Assembly: GCA_023390555.1 (NCBI GenBank)
Contig: JAEWCQ010000011.1
Coordinates: forward strand, 1-64,000
Source: Bacillota bacterium
Lineage (GTDB): Bacteria; Bacillota; Clostridia; Lachnospirales; Lachnospiraceae
Length of the DNA stretch: 64,000 nt
Reading direction: 5' to 3'
This document shows, piece by piece, positions 1-9,021 of this stretch (positions are counted from its first letter, which is position 1; each line of letters begins with the position of its first letter). The translations under genes and the position numbers were made by a program. The notes beneath the pieces are model-generated. The model had not been told where the DNA came from, made no database searches, and saw only the letters and a list, made by a program, of their open reading frames with translations.

Positions 1-1334
1 CGATTGACGGTGCAATCAGCTGGCTCACAGGGACAAGGCCTGAAACAAAGATGAATCAGGTGTGGAATGAGATCGGAGCGTTTGATAACAGTCAGATTGC
101 CTTTTCCGATGTCTTTGCGGTCATAGAGATGAATGGCCGGTCACTCTTCTGGTACAGGGATATTGAAAGACTGCGTGGGCATCTGTGTGAGATCTCTCCG
201 GCGGATGAAACGGAAATAGACAGACTGACCGGCATGATAAGCGATTTAAAGGATTTTGAGATACCTGCCGGAAAACCGATGGATATCATGGAGCCTTCCG
301 AGCGAATGGTTTTTGTCAAGAATTTTATGGAGGTATTTCAGACCCTGGGTACGATAAGCAGCCTGAACATTGAAGATTATGTGAAACGATTTCAGTCGCC
401 TTTGATTGTACAGGCATTGCGTTCCTTTTCTTTTCAGGAGAATCTGGTTCAGGGAATGCTGATAACACTTGGTTCCATTGCAGGCTGTCAGTCCGGATGG
501 CTGAAAGGAGGTTCCAAAAAGCTTACGGATAACCTGCGGGACAGATATCTGACATTAGGCGGAAAACTCAGCTGCGATAAGAAAGTGGAGCAGATTCAGG
601 TAGAAGACGGCAGAGCAGTCGGCATCCTGTTGAGAGATGGAACGTGCGCTTATGCGGATTATCTGATTCCCGCCTGTGATACATATGTTACCATGAAAAA
701 ATTACTTGGAGGCACGTACAAAGACAGGATATTGGATCGGTTTTATACAAGTGAGGGCTACCGCACCAGCAGTATCGTACAGGTGACCTTTGGCGTTGCC
801 TGTGATCTGTCTGGATATCCGGAAAAAATGATTCACATATTTGAACAGCGGCATGTTGCGGGAGAGGAATTTGAAAGCTGCCTTTTTACACATTACTGCG
901 GTGAAAGCGGATTTGCTCCTCCTGGTAAGAGTGTGGTAAAGACAGGACTTACCGTTTATCATTACGAAGAATGGGAACATCTGAGTGACGAAGAATATCA
1001 ACATTTAAAAGAAGAGATCACGAAGGTCTATCTGGAACTTTTGTACCGGTACATACCGGAGACAAGAGGAAAGGTGGAAATGGTGGATGTTACAACACCT
1101 TTGACTTACGAACGATACTGCGGTGCATATAAGGGGGCCTATATGGCCTTCATGCTGACCAAAGAGACCAATCGGATTTCACATAACGGGATTGTACGGG
1201 GAATAAAGAACATGTATATTGCAAGTCAGTGGCTGTCTGCACTCGGAGGTCTGCCGGATGCCGCTGTCAGCGGGAAAAATGCAATACAGCGAATCTGCAG
1301 TGCGGAACATCTGGAATTTACAGGGGTGCAGTAG
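1..1334 (+). CDS. Phytoene-desaturase-like FAD-dependent oxidoreductase (5' truncated)
   Basis: The reading frame is open from base 3 to the stop at 1332-1334, so the gene begins before the window; 443 residues are visible. The visible part matches the FAD-dependent desaturase/isomerase family (CrtI, CrtISO, RetSat type): an early stretch ISWLTGTRP and NEIGAF, a central substrate domain, and a C-terminal FAD-closing segment SQWLSALGGLPDAAVSGKNA (about residues 400-420). The N-terminal GxGxxG dinucleotide motif would lie upstream and cannot be checked. Such enzymes desaturate or isomerise lipid-like or polyene chains using FAD. Fourteen bases separate it from the phosphopantetheinyl transferase gene, so the two probably form one transcript. 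Its substrate is unknown. Confidence 0.8.
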   Translation, partial: IDGAISWLTGTRPETKMNQVWNEIGAFDNSQIAFSDVFAVIEMNGRSLFWYRDIERLRGHLCEISPADETEIDRLTGMISDLKDFEIPAGKPMDIMEPSERMVFVKNFMEVFQTLGTISSLNIEDYVKRFQSPLIVQALRSFSFQENLVQGMLITLGSIAGCQSGWLKGGSKKLTDNLRDRYLTLGGKLSCDKKVEQIQVEDGRAVGILLRDGTCAYADYLIPACDTYVTMKKLLGGTYKDRILDRFYTSEGYRTSSIVQVTFGVACDLSGYPEKMIHIFEQRHVAGEEFESCLFTHYCGESGFAPPGKSVVKTGLTVYHYEEWEHLSDEEYQHLKEEITKVYLELLYRYIPETRGKVEMVDVTTPLTYERYCGAYKGAYMAFMLTKETNRISHNGIVRGIKNMYIASQWLSALGGLPDAAVSGKNAIQRICSAEHLEFTGVQ

Positions 1335-1348
1335 GCGATGGGGAAGCG

Positions 1349-2086
1349 ATGAATCGGACAGAAAATCTACGATATGAAAACCAGAAAATCATACTGCAAT
1401 CCGGCAATAAAAGCTACCGTGCAGTGCTCACTCTGGTCTGTGCAAAACAGAACAGGATCGATCCCGCAGACTGCGGTTTTTTAACCGCTGCCGATCTGGA
1501 TTACATTCGGAAAATAAAGAATCCAGGCAGAAGATATGATTGTATACTGGGCAGATTTGCGGCAAAGAATGCGGCCTCTGTGTTACTTGGAATAAAAATG
1601 CGTGATATCACGATTGAGAAAGGAGTATTTGACCAGCCGATCGTAAGAAATAAAAAAGATTCCGGGATACAGGTCACGATATCCCATATTCAGAATTATG
1701 GATTGTCGGTATCCTATACGCGTGAGTTGATTCTGGGCGCGGATATGGAACGGTCGGATCATCGGGCAATGGAAGCTGTTTATCTGTCAGCATACGAAAG
1801 AAGGATGGCAGATCATAAGGAATGCAGTAAGGCTGTGATCTGGACGGCAAGAGAAGCATTGCTGAAATGTCTGAAAGCCGGTATCTATTTTCCGCAAAGG
1901 CTTCTGGAACTCGATTCCGTAAGAGCAGATGGGGGAACAATCAGCGGAACATACCGCTATTTCCGGCAATATGTATTTCAGGCGTATGACTTTGGAAAAA
2001 GGACGGTAGCAATTGCCTATCCGTCAAATGTGAAATGTAATTTAAATTTGAGTGAATTGCATCTGCTGCAACAGCAAACCATTTGA
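1349..2086 (+). CDS. 4'-phosphopantetheinyl transferase, Sfp type
   Basis: This 245-residue protein should transfer phosphopantetheine from CoA to the serine of a carrier protein. The family signatures are visible: a SHIQNYG segment at about residue 112, the Mg-binding GADMER with D132 and E134, and WTAREALLK with W165, E169 and K173, corresponding to the W(S/T)xxEAxxK motif. Length is typical of the Sfp group (about 220-250). The ATG at 1349 follows a GGGGA ribosome binding site; longer in-frame extensions would overlap the preceding gene. The nearest carrier protein in the window is at 16298, about 14 kb downstream, so this enzyme could activate that carrier or one upstream of the window. 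A 396-bp gap follows. Confidence 0.85.
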   Translation: MNRTENLRYENQKIILQSGNKSYRAVLTLVCAKQNRIDPADCGFLTAADLDYIRKIKNPGRRYDCILGRFAAKNAASVLLGIKMRDITIEKGVFDQPIVRNKKDSGIQVTISHIQNYGLSVSYTRELILGADMERSDHRAMEAVYLSAYERRMADHKECSKAVIWTAREALLKCLKAGIYFPQRLLELDSVRADGGTISGTYRYFRQYVFQAYDFGKRTVAIAYPSNVKCNLNLSELHLLQQQTI

Positions 2087-2482
2087 TACGTTGAACTTTT
2101 TCTGCGGTGAGCAAGAATGGGTATGTAAATGTAAAAAAAAATGATATTTACAAAATTCGACAGATTCTGAATCTGTACTTAGGTAAAATATTTTTAGAGA
2201 AAAAATGAATCGCAGGGTACGAAAAAATGAATAGGAATATTACGATAGATAAGGCTTTAAAATGAGCATGTAATAGTAATTTCTGGAGCGTATGTGTCTG
2301 GCAATGTGAAGTTGTTTCTGCCATTGAAAGCTGCTTGCATGGTATCGTATAAGTATAACTCCTTTCTTGGCTTATGAATGAAGTTTTTGTTTTCACGAAA
2401 GTTCATCATAGATCAGGGAGGGAGTTCTTCTTTTTATGATAAAAACCGTTAAAACGGGATCGGCATTTCAGTAAGCCGGGAA
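2087..2482 (+). other. Intergenic gap of 396 bp without a convincing gene
   Basis: I find no coding sequence with a credible start and composition on either strand. The region is AT-rich. It contains a near-perfect small palindrome, ACAGATTC-T-GAATCTGT at 2160-2176, and an imperfect TGTAAAT...ATTTACA pair upstream of it. Neither has a clear T tract. I looked here for a short precursor peptide and found only trivial frames of fewer than 15 codons. Confidence 0.5.
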
Positions 2483-3097
2483 ATGAAAAAGAAAGGAAGA
2501 AGGGTGAAAACAGGTCAGAAATGGAAAACGAGAATGGAAACAGAGAAGCAGATTGTCTGTCGTGAGGAGACAGCAAACGATTATGATTGGGTGGAAGAGG
2601 TGATTAAATCTGATAAATACAGAGAACAGAAAGATTCGGTAAATAATGAATGGAACAATGTGCGCCGTTTGCGAAACAACAGGATCTTTGACAAAAGATT
2701 CAGTCTGGTAGCGGAACAGAATGACCGCATCGTAGGGCATATTCTTTTTGTGGATGCACCGGCAGTCAGCGCCGAACAGGGGAAAAAATATCTGAATTTT
2801 ATACAGCAGTCCATCCATGCACAATATCAGGGAATTGGTATTGGAACAAAACTGGTCCGGGCAATTGAAACAATTGCAGAGAATATGGGGTACAGCGGGA
2901 TCTTTGCATTCGGACATGCAGAATATTTTCCACATTTGGGGTACGAACAGATAACGTTACCGGAAGAATACCGGCTGCTGTATGCAGAGGATCGGCCATT
3001 ATTTTATAAGCATTTTGGAAAACAGGAAAGCGGGGCGTTGAATGAGTTTTTCTATAATGCCGGCAAGCTGTACGATATCAGAGATTTTAAAGAATAA
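2483..3097 (+). CDS. GNAT family N-acetyltransferase
   Basis: Predicted 204-residue acetyl-CoA-dependent N-acetyltransferase. The acetyl-CoA pyrophosphate loop is visible as QYQGIGIGTKLVRA starting near residue 114 (QxxGxG/A), followed by the NMGYSGIFAFGHAEYFPHLGY segment typical of the predicted-acetyltransferase (COG3153-like) branch. The first 17 residues are unusually basic and do not resemble the family, so the real start may be the ATG at 2534 (METEKQIV), giving 187 residues. Neither start has a strong ribosome binding site. The gap on its 5' side suggests its own promoter. Whether it belongs to the neighbouring pathway or is an independent gene is unclear; the substrate is unknown. Confidence 0.75.
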   Translation: MKKKGRRVKTGQKWKTRMETEKQIVCREETANDYDWVEEVIKSDKYREQKDSVNNEWNNVRRLRNNRIFDKRFSLVAEQNDRIVGHILFVDAPAVSAEQGKKYLNFIQQSIHAQYQGIGIGTKLVRAIETIAENMGYSGIFAFGHAEYFPHLGYEQITLPEEYRLLYAEDRPLFYKHFGKQESGALNEFFYNAGKLYDIRDFKE

Positions 3098-3140
3098 GCA
3101 CAGCATTTTGAATAAATCTTACAATTAAGGAGCGCAACTT

Positions 3141-4280
3141 ATGAAAAACGATGTCAATATATATCCCAATGGATCTTTGGGATTGATTGTATTAAAAAGC
3201 CTGGAATCGGTAGGTGAAGAAGTAGATGATTATCTGACAGACTGGAGAAAAGAAGAAGGTGAATCTGACGGGAAACCTACTTACCGGATATCAAATGCAA
3301 CACCGAGATTTGGCACCGGCGAGGGAAAGGGCATCTTAAATGAATCGGTCAGAGGCAAGGATGTTTACATATTGGTCGATGTCTGTAACCACAATATTAC
3401 GTATAAACTTTCTGGAAAATTGAGCTATATGTCACCGGACGAGCACTTCCAGGATGTAAAAAGAGTGATTGCGGCAATCGGAGGCAAGGCAAAAAAAATC
3501 ACAGTAATTATGCCATATCTGTATGAGGGAAGACAGCACAGGAAAATGGCAAGAGAGTCGTTGGATTGTGCGATGGCACTTCAGGAACTGATCAATTGCG
3601 GAGCATCGTCCATCATCACCTTTGATGCGCATGATCCGAGAGTGCAGAGTGCGATTCCGCTGCATGATTTCATTTCCGTAAAGCCTACGTATCAATTTTT
3701 AAAAGCGCTTGTGAAAACGATTCCGGATGTAAAGATAGACAATGACAATCTGGCTATCATCTCTCCGGATGAGGGCGCAATGGATCGTGCAGTATACTTT
3801 TCCAATGTCATCGGGATTGATGTGGGGATGTTCTATAAACGGAGAGACTATTCCAAAATCGTCAACGGAAGAAATCCGATTGTAGCGCATGAATATCTGG
3901 GAAATGATGTTTACGGAAAGGATGTCATCGTTCTCGATGATATGATTTCCTCCGGCGAAAGTATGCTTGACGTCGCGTATCAGTTGAAAAACCGTAATGC
4001 AAAACGCGTCTTTATCATGTGTTCGTTCGGTATCTTTACGAATGGGATGGACAAGTTTGATGAGGCATATCGAAATGGAATCATCAGTAAGGTATTTACG
4101 ACAAATCTGGTCTACCAAAAAGCGGAGCTGTTTGAACGGGAGTATTATGTGAGTGTTGATATGAGCAAATACATCGCACTGATTATCGATACCATGAACA
4201 GGGAAAATTCAATCAGCAGTCTGTTAAATCCGGTGGACAGGATCAGCAAATTGATGCATACCTATGGAAAGCAGCAGTAA
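3141..4280 (+). CDS. Ribose-phosphate pyrophosphokinase (PRPP synthetase)
   Basis: A 379-residue enzyme predicted to make phosphoribosyl pyrophosphate from ribose-5-phosphate and ATP. The PRPP-binding loop is VLDDMISSG, with the acidic pair D266-D267, and FDAHDPR fits the catalytic FDxHxxQ-like region. It is longer than the classical form of about 315 residues because of an extended N-terminus; this long variant is known from clostridia. It starts at an ATG with AAGGAG eight to nine bases upstream. The next gene begins 35 bases after its stop. It could be a housekeeping gene beside the pathway, or it could supply PRPP to it; the sequence does not decide. Confidence 0.85.
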   Translation: MKNDVNIYPNGSLGLIVLKSLESVGEEVDDYLTDWRKEEGESDGKPTYRISNATPRFGTGEGKGILNESVRGKDVYILVDVCNHNITYKLSGKLSYMSPDEHFQDVKRVIAAIGGKAKKITVIMPYLYEGRQHRKMARESLDCAMALQELINCGASSIITFDAHDPRVQSAIPLHDFISVKPTYQFLKALVKTIPDVKIDNDNLAIISPDEGAMDRAVYFSNVIGIDVGMFYKRRDYSKIVNGRNPIVAHEYLGNDVYGKDVIVLDDMISSGESMLDVAYQLKNRNAKRVFIMCSFGIFTNGMDKFDEAYRNGIISKVFTTNLVYQKAELFEREYYVSVDMSKYIALIIDTMNRENSISSLLNPVDRISKLMHTYGKQQ

Positions 4281-4315
4281 AATAAAAAGTATTGTTTCAG
4301 AAGGGATTGGGTTAT

Positions 4316-5617
4316 ATGGTTGAAAGTTTAGATAAATTTGAATTACCGAAAGAATACAGCAGATGGCACCATCTGGCAGCATACAGTAACGATGGAAAGC
4401 TGATCGATATCAGCGATTGGGTGGACCCGGTGCACGGTCACGGTCTGCCGTTAGAAGATGTGTACATAAAACCGATGCGGAATTTTATCAGGTACAATCG
4501 AAAACTTCCGTACAGTTATGTCCAGCTCGGACCGACCAACGCCTGCAATCTTGCCTGCAGGGGCTGTTATTCCACAGAATCAAGGAGTGGCAGTACATTG
4601 GAGTTTGCGCAGATAAAGAGCGTGATCGAAAAAGCGGCAGAACAGGTAAACCAGGCAGGTTCCTGTACGGCGATGGTCTCTTTTCATGGACCAGGCGAAC
4701 CTTTGTCAAGTGCAAAAAAGCGGGGAATGGTTCTGGAAGGAATCCGGTTGTGCAATGAATATGGACTGGTGAATCGAATTACTACCAATGCATCGTTTGA
4801 GGATGATGCCTATCTGGAAGAATTAATCCAGAGTCCAAGTTTGAAACTGATCTGGGTAAGTATGAAAGCGGGAACAAAAGAAGCCTATGCCGCTTATACC
4901 GGTAAAGACAGATTTGATCAGGTACATCATAATATGGAACTGATTGCTCATTACAGAAAAAAATACAATCGGACAGACCTGGTCCTAAAAGCTTCGACAG
5001 AAATCACTTTGTTTTGTGCGGGAGAAACAATCGAAGCAGCAAAATTTGCAAAGCGTATTGGATTTGATGTATTTAAACCGGCGCTGCATTCGGTTGATTT
5101 TCACAGGGTATACAAAGAAAAGATGGATGAAATCCTTCAGCTGAGAAAGGAATTAAAGGAATTGTATGATGATTCTTTTAATTCTCTGTACTGGGAAATC
5201 CCGAAAAGATACAGCAGCCATTATCATGCCGATAAGTTTCCTTCCGAATTCTGCTACGCGATTGAGTCGAGAATCTACTTCGACGGAAATGGTCAGATAT
5301 CTCCCTGCATTGCATGGCTTGATACGAAAACAAACGAATATAATTTTGGAAATATTTCGGATTTATCCTGTTTTGATCAGACAGAGGGTGTTACTTCTTT
5401 TAATGAACAAAAGCAATCGTTACAGTTAAAGTTATGTTCGGGCTGCAGTGATCCATGGGTTGGTTATTTCCACAGATGGATTCACGATACGCTCAAGAAA
5501 GATATCAATGCCAAAATCGTAAAAATTTTTGATTCTGAAATCCAGGAAAAATATCCCCAGATCTGTGATGAAAACGTTCTTAACGACTATGATTCCAGAG
5601 AAAAGTATTATGATTAG
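4316..5617 (+). CDS. Radical SAM/SPASM domain enzyme
   Basis: A 433-residue radical SAM protein. The [4Fe-4S] motif is CNLACRGC with C77, C81 and C84 (CX3CX2C). A SAM-binding region follows (SFHGPGEPL, about residues 120-130). The C-terminal part has a SPASM-like cysteine set: FCYAIESRIYFDGNGQISPC, then LCSGCSDPW. SPASM proteins often modify peptides, carrier-bound substrates or small molecules by radical chemistry. The ATG at 4316 has GAAGGGA upstream; a TTG at 4292 is possible but less good. The stop overlaps the aldo/keto reductase start by 8 bases, so translation is probably coupled. Substrate unknown; no precursor peptide is seen nearby. Confidence 0.85.
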   Translation: MVESLDKFELPKEYSRWHHLAAYSNDGKLIDISDWVDPVHGHGLPLEDVYIKPMRNFIRYNRKLPYSYVQLGPTNACNLACRGCYSTESRSGSTLEFAQIKSVIEKAAEQVNQAGSCTAMVSFHGPGEPLSSAKKRGMVLEGIRLCNEYGLVNRITTNASFEDDAYLEELIQSPSLKLIWVSMKAGTKEAYAAYTGKDRFDQVHHNMELIAHYRKKYNRTDLVLKASTEITLFCAGETIEAAKFAKRIGFDVFKPALHSVDFHRVYKEKMDEILQLRKELKELYDDSFNSLYWEIPKRYSSHYHADKFPSEFCYAIESRIYFDGNGQISPCIAWLDTKTNEYNFGNISDLSCFDQTEGVTSFNEQKQSLQLKLCSGCSDPWVGYFHRWIHDTLKKDINAKIVKIFDSEIQEKYPQICDENVLNDYDSREKYYD

Positions 5618-6602
5618 TGACTATTCTGCGATCAGGATAGGAGACAGGAAGCTGTTTCGGATCGGAATCGGAACCGGAGCACATGCATCGTCTTTTACGT
5701 GGGGAGTGCAGCAGAGAGAAGAATCGCTGGCTGCAGTAAGAGAAGCTGTTGATCTGGGCATATCGTTGATTGATACCGGAGAGACCTATGGAAAAGGAGC
5801 ATGTGAAACAATCGTCGGTGAAGCAATCCGCGGCAACCGCGAAAAAGCGTTTGTGGCAACCAAGATTTCAGAAGCGGTTCTTGAGACCAATCAAAAATCT
5901 GCAATAGAAGCTGCCTGTGACCAGAGTCTGTTTCGGCTCGGCACGGATTACATCGATTTATATCAGATTCACTGGCTGAATGATCGGATTGATACCGATC
6001 TTGCGGCAGAAAGCCTGCTGGAACTGAAGGAAAAAGGGAAAGTGAGAAATTTGGGAATCTGTAACTGCGGGAAAAATTATACAAAAAAATTTGGAGATGA
6101 ATTTGTAACAATGCAAAGTCCGTACAGTCTGATCTGGCGGGGGATGGAATATGAGTTTGGGGAACATTTGGAACATACCGGGAAAACCGCTCTTTTTTAT
6201 TATTGCCTCGGGCAGGGGCTGCTTGGGAAAAAATATGAGGATATTCGCCTTTTTCCGGAAAGCAGAAAACGTACCCGGTTATTTGACAGCTCGACACTGC
6301 ATGCCAGACATGGAGAAGCAGGACAGGAACAGGTCCTTTCAAGGCTGCTTCGCAATTTCCATGAATTATGCGATAGTTATCAGATTGACGAAGCTTATGC
6401 AGCGATTGGCTGGATTTTAAATAATGTAGGGGATTCGCTTGCTGTGATCGGAATGCGGAGCATAGAACAGGTAAAATTTTTCGCTGGACTGGTAACGATA
6501 CCGGATTCGCTTTATCTGGAGTTATCCGAAGTATCCGAGGAGCTGAAACGGTGCAACGGCAGGAAGTTAGATCTATGGGATTCCAAGGAAAGGATACGAT
6601 GA
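5610..6602 (+). CDS. Aldo/keto reductase family oxidoreductase
   Basis: This 330-residue protein is predicted to be an NADP(H)-dependent carbonyl reductase with a TIM-barrel fold. The catalytic tetrad can be read: Asp and Tyr in LIDTGETYGKG, Lys in VATKIS, and His in YQIHW. The C-terminal cofactor region contains AVIGMRSIEQV. The ATG at 5610 lies inside the end of the preceding radical SAM gene, and its own stop overlaps the next ATG in an ATGA arrangement, so it sits in a coupled cassette between two radical SAM genes. That context suggests it reduces a pathway intermediate; the substrate is unknown. Confidence 0.85.
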   Translation: MISDYSAIRIGDRKLFRIGIGTGAHASSFTWGVQQREESLAAVREAVDLGISLIDTGETYGKGACETIVGEAIRGNREKAFVATKISEAVLETNQKSAIEAACDQSLFRLGTDYIDLYQIHWLNDRIDTDLAAESLLELKEKGKVRNLGICNCGKNYTKKFGDEFVTMQSPYSLIWRGMEYEFGEHLEHTGKTALFYYCLGQGLLGKKYEDIRLFPESRKRTRLFDSSTLHARHGEAGQEQVLSRLLRNFHELCDSYQIDEAYAAIGWILNNVGDSLAVIGMRSIEQVKFFAGLVTIPDSLYLELSEVSEELKRCNGRKLDLWDSKERIR

Positions 6603-7570
6603 TAAAAGTGCAGAAACCAATTGAAAAGGTTTATTTTACAATCACAAATATCTGCAACAATAAATGCTCCTATTGTTTTCAGGAAAAAGAGAAAAGAGGT
6701 GAGGATATTGCATTGTCGGAGTTTGGCGATATCCTTGAAATACTGCAAAGCATACCCATCAAGAGGCTGATACTGACCGGAGGTGAAGCCTCTCTCCATC
6801 CCGATTTTGGCAAGATACTGAATTTGCTTGATGACTGTCCGTTTGAGATGGATCTTTTCACGAATGGGATTCTAAGCGAAACTGCGATTGCGCAGATCAA
6901 CCAAAGTTCTGTCAAAAGAGTATACATCAGTCTGGACGGCTCTGACAGCCATTCCAATCACTCGCGGGGAAGGGCGACCATAAGCGTTGTGGAACAGAGT
7001 ATCGAAGCCTTAAACAAAGAAATCGTGATTATGAACACGCTGCATGCGCAAAATTATCAAAACGTCTCATCGTTTCTTTCCTATTGCAGCCATTTTGGCA
7101 ACGTCACAAAAGTGAATTTTAATCCAATTAAGATTTTACATGAAAGCTATTCAGATCTTGCTCTGACAAAGAACATGCTGGATGAAGTCAATCGGAAAAT
7201 AGCGGCTTTTACAGCGAGCAGCAGTTTGAAAGTCCGAAGTTATTATAATTGTTACAGTGACGTCGTGATGAACTGCAATGCAGGAGAGAACAGCATTGCA
7301 ATCGATATAAACGGAGATGTTTCCGGTTGTATCTTTGGTTCATCGGTGGATCGGGATGTGTTTGTAATCGGAAACTTATGGGAAGAAAATCTGAAAGATA
7401 TGTGGGAAGACCGGAAAAGATGGACCATGTTTGACAAAACATCGGATGAATCGTGCAGCCGCTGTAGTAACGTGAACCAATGTACCCATATCTGTTCGAT
7501 GGAACATTATTTTGTGAAAAAATCAGAAAATGAGGGAGCTTATCTTTGTGCAATGAGGGGGACGGTTTGA
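6599..7570 (+). CDS. Radical SAM/SPASM protein
   Basis: A 323-residue radical SAM enzyme with the cluster motif CNNKCSYC (C19, C23, C26) very close to the N-terminus, the ILTGGEASLHPDF segment that helps bind SAM, and a cysteine-rich SPASM tail: CNAGENSIAIDINGDVSGC, then SCSRCSNVNQCTHIC and a late YLCAMRG. The tail could hold one or two auxiliary iron-sulfur clusters. The ATG at 6599 overlaps the upstream stop by 4 bases and has AAGGAAAGG in front. The architecture resembles peptide-maturation enzymes, but no precursor gene is visible in the neighbourhood, so a small-molecule or carrier-bound substrate is equally likely. Confidence 0.85.
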   Translation: MIKVQKPIEKVYFTITNICNNKCSYCFQEKEKRGEDIALSEFGDILEILQSIPIKRLILTGGEASLHPDFGKILNLLDDCPFEMDLFTNGILSETAIAQINQSSVKRVYISLDGSDSHSNHSRGRATISVVEQSIEALNKEIVIMNTLHAQNYQNVSSFLSYCSHFGNVTKVNFNPIKILHESYSDLALTKNMLDEVNRKIAAFTASSSLKVRSYYNCYSDVVMNCNAGENSIAIDINGDVSGCIFGSSVDRDVFVIGNLWEENLKDMWEDRKRWTMFDKTSDESCSRCSNVNQCTHICSMEHYFVKKSENEGAYLCAMRGTV

Positions 7571-8127
7571 AAGCGATGCTGTTATATGGAAGCCCGAGAG
7601 TAAATGGAAATACCGGGCAGATACTCCGGCTGATAAAGGAGATTCTGACATCCTGTCAGATTAACTGCAAAGAAATCTTTCTTGCAAAGACGGAAGGCTC
7701 CATGTGCAGTGGCTGTGACTGGTGCGCGGATCATGAGCACTGTATCTATACGGATGATTTCAGCCAAATCATGGGAACGATCCCGGACTATCAGCTGATA
7801 GTCATTGCTTCTCCGGTTTATTTCGGAGGAGTGACGGCTCAGCTGAAGCGTTTCGTTGACCGGATGCAGGTACTGTATCAGCACAGGGAAAGAAACACGG
7901 CAAAGCTTGTTATTTTATGTGTGAGTACGGCGGCTGAAGCAAGGACGGATGTGTTTGACGGAATCAAACGGACAATGAAATATGTCTCGTATTCGCTGGG
8001 CGCGGTTCATACGGCATATATTCTGGTCAATCAGGCAGAGGAAATCAGAGATATCGATACGTTGGTGGAAAGAGAAACGGTGAAACAGACCATTCACGAT
8101 ATTCTGCGCTATCTTCAGGAGAAATAG
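7567..8127 (+). CDS. Flavodoxin-like NAD(P)H-dependent FMN reductase
   Basis: This 186-residue protein has the flavodoxin fold of the NADPH-dependent FMN reductase family. The FMN phosphate loop is LYGSPRVNGNTGQ near residues 5-17, and IVIASPVYFGGVTAQLK is the typical second FMN-binding segment. A cysteine-rich insert MCSGCDWCADHEHC (about residues 39-52) is of the kind found in iron-sulfur flavoproteins. It starts at a TTG (7567) with GAGGGGG upstream, overlapping the stop of the radical SAM gene. A likely job is delivering electrons to the neighbouring radical SAM or U32 enzymes; this is inference from position. Confidence 0.8.
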   Translation: MKAMLLYGSPRVNGNTGQILRLIKEILTSCQINCKEIFLAKTEGSMCSGCDWCADHEHCIYTDDFSQIMGTIPDYQLIVIASPVYFGGVTAQLKRFVDRMQVLYQHRERNTAKLVILCVSTAAEARTDVFDGIKRTMKYVSYSLGAVHTAYILVNQAEEIRDIDTLVERETVKQTIHDILRYLQEK

Positions 8128-8145
8128 AAAATAAGGGGGGATAAT

Positions 8146-9021
8146 ATGAAGTTAATAAATTGTAAGGAATTTCAGGATAATGAAAACAGAACCGTACAGT
8201 TTGCCATAGAAAATGATGATAAAACACTTTGTTACACGGGATATTGGGAAAAAAATAATTATGAGAGAATTATTTCCGTATCCACGCAGATCGGTTGTCA
8301 TACGCAGTGTGCGTTGTTCTGTAATGTTCAGAACTTTGTACGCGATATCAGCGTAAATGAGCTGCTGTATCAGGTTGATACGCTGTTGAATCATGAACAT
8401 CCGGATGTGTCACAGGTAAAGATATCCATGGTAAAAGAGGGAGAACCGTTTGATAACCTCCATATCGCAGATATGGTAGAAGCGATCAACGAACGCAGCA
8501 TTCCCTATCTGAAAATATCTTCTTCGATGCCATATGATTGTACGGAGCAGATTTTAAAAGTGTTTGAAAAGAATGCAGACATGAATTTAGAGCTGCAGCT
8601 GCAGATTTCTCTGTCGTCCACAAATGATGAGTTTCGTTTTCGGAATGTGCGCAGGAAGTTACTGACGCTGGAGCAGATCAGCAGGCTTGGAACTGTCCTC
8701 TATGAACATAATGTAAAATATAACAAAAAGTACAATTACCTTACCTTGAGTTTTACCATCTATGAAGAAAGTGAATTTGACATGGAGGTGATAAAAAAAT
8801 ATTTCGATCCCAAAATCTTCTGTATCCGGATTCGGGATGCCTCAAACAGTGTCAGCAGAGGCCGAAATTATACTAAATTGACAGAGAGGACCTATCAGGA
8901 ATACAAAGCAGAAGCAGAGCGCACCGGCTACGTTTTCATCGATGGCAGAAGTGCAAGGCTTGCGGTGGAAAATGATCTGACCATTGGGTTATATCGGTTA
9001 AAGGAGGTCCTGGTAAATTGA
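8146..9021 (+). CDS. RlmN/Cfr-like radical SAM protein with atypical CX3CX3C motif
   Basis: A 291-residue protein whose stretch VSTQIGCHTQCALFC resembles the cluster motif of RlmN/Cfr methyltransferases (SSQVGC...C..FC), but the cysteines C51, C55 and C59 are spaced CX3CX3C, one residue more than the canonical CX3CX2C. The next blocks (QVKISMVKEGEP, LQLQISLSSTNDEFRFR) also recall RlmN/Cfr (the GMGEP and SLHA regions). The C-terminal methyl-carrier cysteine region of RlmN is not recognisable. It is therefore unlikely to be an ordinary rRNA/tRNA methylase. A strong ribosome binding site (AAGGGGGG) precedes the ATG. It overlaps the next gene by 4 bases. Function unknown. Confidence 0.6.
   Translation: MKLINCKEFQDNENRTVQFAIENDDKTLCYTGYWEKNNYERIISVSTQIGCHTQCALFCNVQNFVRDISVNELLYQVDTLLNHEHPDVSQVKISMVKEGEPFDNLHIADMVEAINERSIPYLKISSSMPYDCTEQILKVFEKNADMNLELQLQISLSSTNDEFRFRNVRRKLLTLEQISRLGTVLYEHNVKYNKKYNYLTLSFTIYEESEFDMEVIKKYFDPKIFCIRIRDASNSVSRGRNYTKLTERTYQEYKAEAERTGYVFIDGRSARLAVENDLTIGLYRLKEVLVN

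Noticed and set aside
2087..2482. A RiPP precursor peptide for the two SPASM enzymes
   Set aside because: Only trivial frames of a few codons occur here, and no short Cys-, Gly- or Ser-rich peptide with a leader is seen in other gaps of the cluster.
3141..4280. PRPP synthetase as proof of a nucleoside pathway
   Set aside because: The enzyme may be the housekeeping one; no phosphoribosyltransferase or nucleoside-modifying gene is recognisable in the run.
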